A DNA stretch of 64,000 nt from Prorocentrum cordatum (Eukaryota > Sar > Dinophyceae > Prorocentrales > Prorocentraceae). This document shows, in pieces, positions 34,950 to 44,819 of the stretch. The position numbers and the translations under genes are program-made. The notes under the pieces are model-generated. The model was given only the letters and a program-made list of their open reading frames with translations. It was not told the DNA's origin and searched no databases. The first letter of the stretch is position 1; the number at the start of each line of letters is the position of its first letter. The DNA lies in assembly GCA_963575745.1 (NCBI GenBank), contig CAUYUJ010004335.1, positions 1,280,707 to 1,344,706 on the forward strand. Direction: 5' to 3'.

Positions 34950-35790
34950 CAACCTTCCGACATGTGTGTGCTCGATACTGTCGGCTGCTGTGATCAGCCA
35001 TCGAGCGCCCGCTTCCGCCAGCCCCCGCGGGTAGGCTTGAGCCAAAGCAGTCCGCCGGCGACCTTCAAGGATGAGGCGCGGCCGGAGGGTCTCACAGCAC
35101 AGAGATTTCCCCCGACAACGCTGGACCAGCGGGGCGGGCGGATCAGACACATTCCAGCCTACAAAGTGTTGTCGGCTTCTTCCAAGGAGTGTTAAACATG
35201 CACTGGTCTACAACTGCTATACTACAGCTACGGTGTGACATTAATCTCTTCATGTCAGGGACTTGCCAAGCCATACTTGCGAGAGGGTTTTCGATAACTG
35301 GGATTTCTCTCATGATGGCAGCTCTGATGAAACGCATAGTGGCGGCCAGTCTTATTGCCAAGGCTCACTTTGTGCTCTTGCTATGGAGTCAAATTGGCAC
35401 GCCCTCGGAGCTCTCCCGGGCGACGGTACGTGCGCCGCGAGGCTGCTGACCAGGTCGTGCACGGGAAGGCGATCCAGAGGCCCCGCACCCGCCTGCCAGC
35501 CATCCAGCCCAGGATGAGTTGCTGGGCCGAGCGGCGGGTCAGGTCGAAGGCCGCGTCGGCCTCCATGTCAACCTGCAGGCAGCCGTTGTCGCCGTGGCGC
35601 TCCAGGGCCCTCGCGACGCCTCCGGCCCCGCTGAACAGATCGAGGAAGACCTGCCCGCGCCGCCGGCCCCGCCGGCTGGCCCTGGCGAGCCCCTGGCGGA
35701 GGTGTCGGACCACCTTGGCGTCAGAGGCCCGCTCGACCGCCTCCAAGGTGTCGCCCTGGCGCGCCACGGCGCCAGGCCGCAGCCCGCGGC
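34950..35790 (-). pseudogene. C5-methyltransferase-like domain of element 2
   Basis: The most complete of the three. Frame 35381-36058 ends with VFLDLFSGAGGVARALERHG (motif I, SAM-binding DLFSGAGG) and LWIAFPCTTWSAASRR (motif IV; Cys is the expected nucleophile). After a frame change near 35380, frame 35143-35361 gives MREIPVIENPLASMAWQVPD (motif VI type) and VVDQCMFNTPWKKPTTL (QC-x-F-x-T-P-W-x-K-P block). A last frame (34941-35150) has RRTALAQAYPRGLAEAGARW. Family knowledge: C5 methyltransferases flip a cytosine and attack C6 with the PC cysteine. Here the domain sits between the recombinase and the 3' repeats. No classical target-recognition domain was seen. Activity is inference; the frame is broken. 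Confidence 0.8.
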
Positions 35791-35799
35791 GCCGGCGAG

Positions 35800-36780
35800 G
35801 GCCGGCGGCGGCGGGAGGCGGACGCGCCCGCTCAGCACCCCGCCGAGCTGCCTGCATGAGGACCAGCTCGCCGTAGGATCGGGCCCGGCTGTCGAAGTTG
35901 TTGACCTCGGCCAGGTACCTGGTCCCCTTCTTGCACCGGCCGATGCTGGACTCGGACAGGTGTCGGAGGCGCTCCTGGATCTCCTTCAGGCTGCGCCGGC
36001 TCTCCAGGGCGTTCAGCGAGGCCCCGCCGCGCCGAACCCGGCGCGGGTTCCGCGGCATACTCGTTGAACAGGCGCCGGAAGGTAGCGCTCGAGAAGGACC
36101 ACAGCGGGCTGGCGTCGCCGGTCTGGGACTTCAGACGGCGAAGGAAAGGCGCTAGGCCGTCCAGCATGATCCCCTCGTCGTAGTGCCCCATCTTGCTGCG
36201 CGCCTCCCCCTCTTGGGGAAACAGGAGCAAGCCCCAGCAGGCCCGGGGGCTCCGGGCGGCTGGCTTGACCAGCGAGGCGCCCACCATGCTCACGAGGTCG
36301 GACGGCAGCCTCAGGTACGCCTCCCACGCCAGCACCAGCCACAAGGCGAAGGGGAGCTGGCCGTCGGCCGCCGCTGCACCCACGATGGCCATCACGCCCG
36401 CCAGCGGCAGCGGGCTGCGGGCCCTCGCGCTCGCCCGGCGCCGGAACCCCGCCAGCGCCCGGCGAGCTCCAGGGAGCTCCATGCCCTCCACCGGGCCGTG
36501 GAAGACCACGGCCGCCAGCACCTTCTCGCCAGCGTCCGCCTTGAAGCCCTCGTAGCACAGGTAGTCCATGTACCTGCTGAGGGCCCAGTCGATCTGGAGG
36601 TCCGTGTCCAGCGGCTGCCCCTCCCGGCTGCTCCACTCCAGGAACGCCTGGTGGAACTTCTGGTACTGGGCGCGGGGGCGCGGACCGATCTTGGCCATCT
36701 GGAGGCTGGCGAAGCCGTGGTGCCGGGCCTCGGCGCTCTCTCTCGCCTGGTGCTGCCGCCTCTGTTGACCGCGGCGGGCT
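35800..36780 (-). pseudogene. Tyrosine recombinase of element 2
   Basis: Frame 35832-37220 covers the core-binding part (QYQKFHQAFLEWSSREGQPL, then IDWALSRYMDYLCYEGFKA) and the catalytic start with LAWEAYLRLPSDLVSMVG (first Arg) and SKMGHYDEGIMLDGLAPFL. The frame then shifts to 35381-36058, with RVRRGGASLNALESRRSLKE (second Arg box, no adjacent His) and SSIGRCKKGTRYLAEV. By alignment with SVRRYEK of element 1, the nucleophilic Tyr position is Cys here (codon at 35933-35935), one transition from Tyr. Otherwise the fold looks complete. Confidence 0.8.
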
Positions 36781-37141
36781 CGCAGGGCGCGCGCTGCTGC
36801 TCGAGTCGCTCGCGCCGCGGTCGGCCCACCCCGTGAGCGGCGGCTCCTGGCCGCCGCTGTCGCCGACGCCGGCTGGCCAGCTCTCCTTAGAGCTGGAGGA
36901 GCTGTCGCTGAGCTCGCCGGCGTCCGCGGCGACAGGGCCGGGCCCGGCCTCCTCAGCAGCGAGCTGGTCGCCGAGGCCGGCGAGGGGGCGGCCGCCAGTG
37001 GCCCCGCCGCCGGCGGGCCCGAGGCTGCGCGCCGCGCTCTCCAGCTCGGCGTCGAAGCGGCTGGCGAGCACGGCCTCGGACGGCGCAGCATCGCCCCCCG
37101 CCGCGCGGGGCCCACCCCCGCCCAGCGAGGCCGCTGAGCCC

Positions 37142-39214
37142 TTAAGCGCGGTCGGAGGGGTTCAACTCTGAGGCGACCCATCTCACCGCGACCTGGAGGT
37201 CGGCGACAACCGACAAACAAAGGAGCTCACGACATGTTCGGTTCATCTGATGGCTGCTGGATCTACCCTTACCCAAACTCAACACCACACTCATGTTATC
37301 CACGAGAAAGAGCAATCGTTTTCCGTGCGTACTTGTGGACCTCAGCTCGCGACGGAGGCCGATCATGCATGCCCGGCCTTCGGCCCTCAGGACGCCCTCG
37401 GCCCGGGCCCAACGGCCCCGGCACACCAGCTTCCAGTTATCGAAGGCCCCGATGTCGTCCCGCGTCATGCTCTCGAAGTCCGCGGTCCTCTCGCCGCTCT
37501 CCGCCCCAGGGCGTGGCGGGCAGGAGTCCGCTGGGCTGCCCAGCGCGGCCGCTCGGGCCGCGACGAGCCCCTGCGCCCCGTAGCGCCACTTCTCGGCATG
37601 CCCGCAGCAGCGGCGGACCTCCTCCGCGGGCCACTCCTGCGCGACCACGCCGTAGCCACCGGCGTCGTCCTGCCCGGCGCCCGAGGAGTCGGTGGCCACG
37701 ACCGCGGTGTGGAACGGACGCTGCGGGTCCGCGAATGCGAAGGCCAGGAGAGCGGCGGCCTGTCGGAGCTCTCGCTCGGCCGACGGCCAGAGGCGCCACC
37801 TCCTGTCGCCCGCCTCCTCCGCCCACGCGTAGACGCTGCTGACGACGCTGAGGAGCTCCCGCCGCAGGGTCGCGCCCCACGTGTAGTGGCCGACCAGCCG
37901 CCGCATGTGGCGTCCAGTCAGGTAGCGCTGGTCCGTAGCAAGCAGCAAGGCCGCGCGCGGCCTCCAGATCCTCTCGCGGCTGAGCGAGATGCGGCCGGAG
38001 GCCCGATCGAACTCCACCCCCATGAAGGTCTGGGAGTCCGAGGGACCCTCGACCCCCTTCACCTGGAGGCCGCGCTGCTCCAGCTGCTTGGCCACGGCGG
38101 CCCCGCCGGCCTCGACCGCCTCCAGGTCCGCCCCCACCACGGCCACGCCGTCGACGTGCACGGCGGCGCCTGCCTCGGTGGCGATGTCGGGAGCCGAGTG
38201 GCGATCCAGGAACATCCGACTGTCAGCAAAGCCAGCGTCCTCCGCGGCGTTGCGGACCATCCCCCGGCAGAAGAACAGCGCCCAGTTGAACCCCATGGGG
38301 AGCACCTCCATGCGAGGGGAGATGCGGATGCCGGCGGGGAGTCCAGGAGCCAGATCTGGAGCAGCCTCGGTGATCCACTTGGCGTCGATGCTGGGCAAGA
38401 TGAAGTAGTTGTTCATGCCGGGGGGGCAGCTGGATGCGGTAGAACGCGTTGTTGACGTCGGTCTGCGACATCATCAGCTCCGCCTCCGGCGGCAAGTAGA
38501 GCGAGGACCAGCTCGATGGTGTAGAGAGCTGGGCGTGGCAAGGATCCAAAACCCACTTGTTTGCTCGTCTGGTGTCCAGAATGAATCGCAGACGATCTGG
38601 GCCTTTCTGCACGAGAAAGACTCCCACGGTGGACCGCCTCTCGCTCGTGAAAGAGACGAGCCCTGAACGTGCCATGTCCACCAAAAACTCGGCGTACGCA
38701 CCGCTGTCCCGGATCAGCTTGGGGTCCGAGTTCGGCCGCACTGCCCCGGAGAGGTCCGGGTCGGGGTGCAAGAGACAGTCTCGCCACCCTGTCCACATTT
38801 GCAATGCCGGTCCGCGAAGGCAGACGTCACCACGGGCAAGGTCCGCTCCAGGAGCCGGCAACGAGACAGCGCCTCGTCGATAGGGTGAATGTTCTGCCGG
38901 GGGCTCCGTGTACCCTGGCGCCGATCCGCGCAGCGCTCGAAAGGCTGCCGCGGGCTCGATCATGGGCGGTCCGGCCCGCTGCACCACGTCGCTGATGTGG
39001 TCCAGTGCGAGCTGCTGCCCAGCTGAGACGGTGTGGCGCTGCTGTACTTCGCCGTGGAAATACAAATTATTGACTGCATCCATGATCTGGACGAGCAGGC
39101 CACGCGCCGACGAGCACGCGACCGCACAGCCCGACTGACGCCTGCCAGGGTCGGCGAGGCGCCCAGAGCCGCAGGGCCCCTCAAAAGGAGGAGCTCCCGC
39201 GGCGCGACCATCAT
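37142..39214 (-). pseudogene. pol of element 2: reverse transcriptase and RNase H
   Basis: pol appears to start at 39214 (MMVAPRELLLLRG), where the gag stop lies. RT: GLVSFTSERRSTVGVFLVQ, LRFILDTRRAN, QTDVNNAFYRIQLPPR (motif A) in the frame of 38223-40400, then VLPMGFNWALFFCRGM and VHVDGVAVVGAD (YxDD box, second Asp replaced by Gly) in frame 37142-38416. The latter continues through the thumb into RNase H with AVVATDSSGAGQDDAGGYGV, LLFLVDNMSVVLSLGKGRSS and VRWVASELNPSDRA, ending in TAA at 37142. Two frame changes separate the blocks. Long and clean enough that decay seems recent. Confidence 0.85.
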
Positions 39215-40810
39215 CTAGGTGCCCCGGCCGCGGCCCTTGGCCGCGGCCTGCCTCTCCCCCGCGGCTGGGTCGCCTCCGCCGCCGGGGTTGAGCTTCGCCC
39301 GGAGCCTCGAGAGCTCCGCCGCCTGCTGCTTGATCTTGGTCTCCATCGCCGCCGCGGACGCCGAGCCTCCGCCGCCGCCAGCCGGCGGCAGCCCGCGTGA
39401 AGCCAAGCGCTCCTCGCGGAGCTTGCGCCTCTCTTTGAGCACCGCCGACTCGCGGTGCAGCTCGTCCGAGATGTGGGCCTGCAGCTCGGGGGCCACCATG
39501 AGCAGCCCCCGTCTCGGCCGCCCCCATGTAGAGGAACTCGTCCTCCGCGGTGTCGTCCGGGAGTGGACGCCCCAGCACGCGCTCCCTGTAGCGCCACTCC
39601 GTCATTTGTTCCCGCCTGAGCATAAGCTCGAAGCTGGCCAATTCCCCAATGTTCAATTGATCAAAGGTAATGGCCAACTCCAGCACACGCATGCACAATT
39701 CGTGCTCGGACACCCCCACGTCGGCGGTCGTGAGACCGCACTCGGCCTTCCATTTCGCATGCCTCGAGCGTGGGTGGCTGTCCTGGTCACCCACGAAGCT
39801 GGCGCACCAGAGCGCCGTGCGCGGGCCGCGCACGGACCACTCCCGCCACGCCGTCTCCGTGAGCCCCTTGAGCGAGTCCTTGAAGTGCCGCTTGCGCACC
39901 CCCTCGACCTCCACGAGCGGGAGCAGCCGGGCGTCCACCTCCGTGTCGTCCTCCAGCGCGGCCTTCTCGACCTCCCTCAGCAGCAGCAGCTCGCCCTCCT
40001 GCGACGCCAGCGCGAAGCCCCCCAAGGTGCAGTACTCGTCCACGTCGGAGCCCTGCAGCGGGCGGTGCTCGAGGGTCGGGCCGCTGGCTGCCTGCGCCTG
40101 CCAGCGCATCCCCACCGCTGTCGGCAGGGCCCCCGAGCCGCTCACGAAGCTACTCGGAGGAGCTCCCCCAGCCAAGCCCACGCCAGCTGGGAGTGGCCCC
40201 TTCTTGCTAATCCGGCGCAGCACGGGTACCGTCTTGTCCGCCACCTGCGGTGCTGCCCCGAACAAGGAGTCGCCCAGCGCGAACTCCAGCGCGTCGACGA
40301 ACTCCTCCGGCGTCGGGGCCCACTCCTGACCGTAGATCCTGCCTCCTGCTCGCCACGTCCTCCCGAACCGCAAGGGTCCGGTCCGCTCGGGCAGGCCCAT
40401 CTGATCGCACGGCGCCGACCCCCGTACTCCCGGGGATTCGAGGACATGGATACCCGTCCGGCGTGAGGGCGTACCAGATGTTCCCGTTCCTCCCCGCTGC
40501 TTTCAAACCAGTCATCTGGAGGTCGCTCTCGGCGTCGGCGATCGTACCAGGACACAGGAGCACGCGGGTCTGCCGGTCCTCGCCGTCTTTCCAGAGCACG
40601 CCGATCCTCTGACCAGCTCGCCATCCGGCCATGGCTGCAGCCGAGCAGCAGCCCGCCGAAGAAGAGAAATGAGAAGGCCACCCGCAGGTCGCCGATGCTG
40701 CTCGCGATCACAACACAGTTGCCAGCCTGACTCGCCCACTGAGATGCGAGTCCGCCGGCGACGGCAGCCAACTGCTGAGCCCCCGAGAGAATGTGCCCGA
40801 GTGATTGCAT
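39215..40810 (-). pseudogene. gag-like ORF1 of element 2
   Basis: ATG at 40810 (MQSLGHILSGAQQLAAVAGG) follows the SL-like stretch by 24 nt and opens into a hydrophobic segment (DLRVAFSFLFFGGLLLG), a probable membrane span. Successive frames carry RIGVLWKDGEDRQTRVLLCP and IWYALTPDGYPCPRIPG (40207-40632), a basic-acidic middle with DEYCTLGGFALASQEGELL, WSVRGPRTALWCASFVGDQD and ELCMRVLELAITFDQLNIGE (39500-40400), and a coiled tail (39215-39499) with KERRKLREERLASRG and METKIKQQAAELSRLRAKLN before the stop. Role by analogy is RNA packaging. Two to three frameshifts. Confidence 0.75.
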
Positions 40811-40827
40811 GGGCAGTGGCCGCCAAT

Positions 40828-40920
40828 TAAAAGCTTGAGCAAAAACGGTTGCGGACACAAGTCCGTCCCCTGTCGGCCTGCTGACTTCTGCACAACGTGT
40901 TTAATTACAAACCGACAATA
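40828..40920 (-). repeat. Element 2 A1 repeat (5' end) with SL-like stretch
   Basis: 5' copy of the A repeat. At 40834-40855 the reverse complement matches DinoSL at 18 of 22 positions and lies just upstream of the gag ATG, where a trans-splice leader would be in a mature mRNA. Confidence 0.9.
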
Positions 40921-40984
40921 CATGCATGCATAAATACATACATACATACATGCATGCATGCATACATACATGCATACATACATA
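40921..40984. repeat. CATA microsatellite fragment
   Basis: Short CATA tract between YR element 2 and the foldback-like element. Confidence 0.95.
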
Positions 40985-42437
40985 CGAGAGAGCGTGATCC
41001 ACCGCCGCTTTACTGTGGAAAAATCCCCGCCCCTTTTCCTCCGGAAACGGGGGGTCCCCGCCCTCCGAAAATTCTCCCCCCCCCCCCCTGCTAAACCCCA
41101 CCCCCCCTTTCCCCCGGCAAAACCCACCCCCTCCCCTACCCCCCCCCGTACCCTCCAGAAAACCACAGGAAAGTCACTACCGGTTCGAACCCCCCCCCCC
41201 CTCGGAAAAAGGGGGGTCACCAGTTCGAACCCCCCCCCTCCCCCTCGAAAACCGGGGAGGTCACTACCGGTTCGAACCCCCCCCCCTCCTCCCTCGAAAA
41301 CTGGGGGGGGGTCTCTAGCGGTTCGAACCCCTCCCCCCCCTCACCGCCAGCAAACGACTCCCGGTCCCTACCACCGTCCGCACCACATCCCCTACTGCTG
41401 TTCCCAGCACCACTGTCCTCACCACCACTGTCCCCACTGGTTCCACCACCGTCCCTACTGTCCCCACCAGTGCCCCCACCACTGTCGCACTGTCCCCAGT
41501 CCCCACCACTGTTCCCACCACGGTTCCACTCTCCCCACTTTCTCCACGGCCCCAACCCCTGCCCGACTATCCCCACTGTCCCCACTGTCCCACTGTCTCC
41601 TCCGCTGTCCCACTGAGTTGTCCCACCGTTCCCACCACTGTCCCCACTGTCCCCACTGTCCCCACCACTGTCCCCACTGTACCTCTGTCCCATTGTCCCA
41701 CCGCCGTCCTGGCCACCGCCCTCACCACTGTCCCCACCACCACTGTACCCTCCACTGTCCCACTGTTTCCACCACATTCCCACTGTCCCCACACCACTGT
41801 CCCCACCACCACCGTCCCCACCACCGTCCCACTGTCCCCACTATTCCCACCATTGTCCCCGCTGTCCCCACCAGTGCCACCACCAGTGCGTCAATGTCCC
41901 CAATCTCCTCACCATTGTCCCACCACGGTCCCACTCTCCCCACTTTCCCCACGGTCCCCACCACTGTCCCACTGTCCCACTGTCCCCACTGTACCCACTA
42001 CTGTCCCACTGTCCCCGCCGCTGTCCCACTGTGCTGTCCCAGCGTCCCCACTGTCCCCATCACTGTCCCTCTGTCCCCACTGTCCCCACCACTTGCCCCC
42101 CCGTGCTACTGTCCCACCACTGCCCTCACCACCGCCTTCACCACTGTCCCACCACTACCGTCCCCACCACTGTCCCACTGTCCCCACCACTGTCCCGCTG
42201 CCCCCTCACCACTGTCACCACCACCACCGTTCCCACCACTGTCCGCACCCCCCCCGTTTTCCGAGGGGGAGGGGGGTTCGAACCGGTAGAATCCCCCCCC
42301 CCCGGTTTTCGAGGGGTGTGGGGGGGGCTCGAACCAGTAAAGACCCCCCCCAGTTTTCCGCCGGGGGGGGGGGGTCGAACGGGCATTGCCCCCCCCCCCG
42401 GTTTTCCGCCAGCAGCGGTAGAACACGCTCTTTCATA
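40985..42437. mobile_element. Foldback-like element with long inverted ends in a CATA tract
   Basis: The left end starts GAGAGAGCGTG and the right end finishes CACGCTCTTTC, each against CATACATA. Inside each end, GGTTCGAACC plus C-run or G-run plus TCGAAAAC/GTTTTCGA units repeat, in opposite orientation at the two ends (40985-41340 and 42236-42437), so the ends can pair. The core (41341-42235) is a CCCCACTGTC minisatellite. No transposase or other ORF is present. Long inverted ends built from tandem subrepeats with a non-coding core are the hallmark of foldback elements; assignment is by structure only. No target duplication can be judged inside the CATA repeat. Confidence 0.6.
41341..42235. 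repeat. CCCCACTGTCCCCACCACTG minisatellite core
   Basis: Degenerate 6-to-12-bp units (CCCCACTGT, CCCACCACTGT) throughout; frames of Gly/Thr/Val or Pro/His/Ser are shadows. Confidence 0.9.
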
Positions 42438-42978
42438 CATACATACGTACATACATACATACATACATACATACATACATACATGCATGCATGCATGCAT
42501 GCATGCATGCATGCATACATGCATGCATGCATGCATGCATACATACATACATACATACATACATGCATACAGGCGTACATACATGCATACATACATACAT
42601 ACATACATACGTGTATATATATATATACAAACATACATACATGTATGCATACATACATACATACATACATACATACATACATACATACATACATACATAC
42701 ATGCATATATACATATACAAACATATACATACATATACATACATATGCATACATATACATACATATACTTACAGATACATACAGATACATACATATACAT
42801 ACATGTACATACATAAACATACATATACATACATATACATACATATACATACATATACATACATATACATATACATACATACATACATACACACATACAT
42901 ACATACATGCATGCATACATACATACAGACGTTCATGCATACATACATACATACATACATACATACAACATACATACA

Positions 42979-43014
<36 letters not shown>

Positions 43015-43100
43015 TATATACATACATACATACATACATACATACATACATACATACACACAGACAGACAGATATACATGCATACATGCATACATGCATA
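42438..43100. repeat. CATA microsatellite, right arm
   Basis: About 660 bp of CATACATA with GCATG, TATATA and ATATAC variants, ending at the hairpin element at 43101. Confidence 0.97.
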
Positions 43101-43141
43101 CTAGAACCATCGCGCGCGCTTCGCGCGCGCTCAGGTTCTAG
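43101..43141. repeat. GC-rich hairpin element, copy 1
   Basis: 41-nt imperfect palindrome: CTAGAACC and GGTTCTAG as outer arms, and CGCGCGCG-CTT-CGCGCGCG as inner stem and loop. Nearly identical to 48089-48128. Both copies lie against a TA/CATA-rich microsatellite in the same orientation. Confidence 0.9.
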
Positions 43142-43206
43142 CCCAGGCTGGGGGCGCGCTAGAAGATCTTGGACAGCGCTATCAAGCACAGGCGCGTGAC
43201 ATAGTC
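43142..43206 (-). other. Exon-like C-terminus next to hairpin copy 1
   Basis: On the minus strand, after CCTCAG, a frame encodes RHDYVTRLCLIALSKIF and ends in TAG, about 20 nt before the hairpin. Codon third positions are mostly G/C and the peptide is an amphipathic helix. It could be the terminal exon of a host gene whose 3' UTR holds the hairpin; no homologue recognised. Confidence 0.3.
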
Positions 43207-44109
43207 GTGCCTCCTGAGGGCCTCTTGGGAACCTCTTGGGTCTTCGTGGGGGCATCTGAAGGGCTTCTGGGGGTTTCTCCGTGCTTCCTCAATTGGCTGT
43301 TGGAGGCACCTCTTGGGTGCTTATCGGGGGGCATCTTGGGGCTTCTTGGGGTCCCTTGGGGGCATCGTCAAGGTTCTCCGGGCAGTCGGAAAGTTATGTT
43401 CTGCAGTCTGAAGCAGTCAATTGGCCGTCTTGGCTGCGTGGAGGCCCGGCGTGAGACCACATTGGGGCAATCCGGAAGCCTCCCGGGGCCCGCTTGAGCC
43501 GTCTGGGGAGCCTCTGGAGGCCCTCCTGGACTAGTTTGGACCTCCCGGGCCGCCCCGTCCTCCCATGGGGGGTCGGAGGCGGCGGCCTCCAAGGCCCAAG
43601 ACGCGGAAACCCTGTAAAAACATAAGGAAAATGAGCCCCGGTCCCCCCATGGAGGGTCGAGGCAGCTGTTTTCGGGCCCCGGGCCTGCTATGCGTATGCC
43701 TGTCTATCTGTCTGTCTGTCCGTCTGTATGTACGCAAGATTGGCACCGAAACCCCAAATTCGAAACAACTGGGTGCAAACGGTGAGCCGTGAACCTGGTC
43801 ACCGCCGGAAGCCTCGTAGAGTTCCTCGCGCGCGTTGTGTTCCTGGTGGCCACAGGTCTTCGCTCCACAGAATGCCTCACTAGCAAAGTGCCGCATAGCG
43901 TCTCTCCGCCCATTCGGGGACACCCCTCGCCTGAAACATGCCGTGGTCCCGCGGGTAGCTGGCTAGTCTGATTGGCGTCAGCAGCTAAAGTTCTTGTCCC
44001 CCGAAGCATACTAAAGCGCTGGGGCATAAGCACTTTTCGCTTCACGCGGCTAAGAATACAGCGTTTGCACATGCTTTGTGACTTCAAAGACTTCACGACG
44101 AGCTCAATG
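43207..44109. repeat. CTTGGGGC minisatellite (43207-43600) and spacer
   Basis: CTTCTTGGGGTCCCTTGGGG-like units, the CCAAGACGG family in reverse orientation, to about 43600; includes a CTGT run near 43700. 43610-44109 has no supported gene. Confidence 0.6.
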
Positions 44110-44510
44110 GAAGTCGCGGAAGAGTCTTCTAGGAGCCCTCTTGGGGCAGTCTTGCGATCCTCTTTTGGCGTCTTGGGGCCTTCTCGGCCCGTCTTCGGCC
44201 TCTGCGAACTCCCTTGAGCCCTGTTTGGAAGCGTCTTTGGGCTGTCCTGGTCTGTGGTGAGGCTCTTTTGGGACCATCGTGGAGTCCTTTCGGGGGCATC
44301 TGAGTCCCACGCAGCCCTCTTGGATTCATCATGAGAGGACGGAAATGACACGATGACTACTAATAAGACTGCCGCATGGTTTGACTTATGCTGGTCGCCC
44401 AGATATCATCGTGGGACCCTGGGGCCATCTTGGATGCATCCTGGGGCCCTCTGGGGCTGCCCTTGGGCCCTCTTAGGCGACGCTGGCAACGCTTAGAACC
44501 TTTTTCCATG
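44110..44510. repeat. CTTGGGCCGTCTTGGGG minisatellite
   Basis: Reverse-orientation CCAAGACGG family with interruptions. Confidence 0.75.
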
Positions 44511-44529
44511 TGGAGCAACATGTACCAGG

Positions 44530-44760
44530 CAATGTCTGCGGTGCGAACGGCCATGGGCCCCCCCTGCTATATGCGGGTGCATCCCACTGCCATCTCACAT
44601 TTCTGCCAAGCTACGCACCTGGCAGCATGGAGACGCACCGTAAAGCATGCACTGCCTGCAATGCGAGCGGGAATGGTGCAACCTTCTATTTGCGGGTGCA
44701 TGCCGCTCTGCCCTCACAGCTTGTGCAGCAAAGCTACGCGCCTACTCGTTACAGCAAATT
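44530..44760. repeat. Two-copy repeat of about 120 bp
   Basis: TGCGAACGGCCATGG...CTATATGCGGGTGCATCCC near 44540 is echoed by TGCGAGCGGGAATGG...CTATTTGCGGGTGCATGCC near 44660, each followed by CTGCCATCTCACA/CTGCCCTCACAG and CAAGCTACGC. Confidence 0.6.
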
Positions 44761-44819
44761 GCGATGATGAGAAAAAAGCGGAGTTGCAATGCCGCGAGCA
44801 GAAGCGATGAGGCAATTCG

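Larger units (their letters stand above)
34506..40920 (-). mobile_element. YR retroelement 2 (gag-RT-RH-YR-methyltransferase) with split direct repeats
   Basis: Minus strand, about 6.4 kb, the best-preserved copy. On the element strand: A1 (40920-40828), gag, pol, recombinase, methyltransferase-like region, then B1 (34844-34743), A2 (34742-34651), B2 (34607-34506). A copies differ at about two positions and B copies at about five, so insertion is fairly recent. Both outer ends meet CATA microsatellite. The A2/B1 junction (ACAATGTGC) matches the start of B2 (ATGTGC), as expected if a circular intermediate recombined at a short shared core. ORFs nevertheless contain frameshifts and the recombinase Tyr position is changed, so the copy is probably not autonomous. 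It lies inside the proposed large caspase-gene intron. Confidence 0.9.

Noticed and set aside
35030-35052. CTTGAGCCAAAG as another spliced-leader relic
   Set aside because: The match ends after 11 bases and it lies inside the methyltransferase-like coding region, where the codons explain it.
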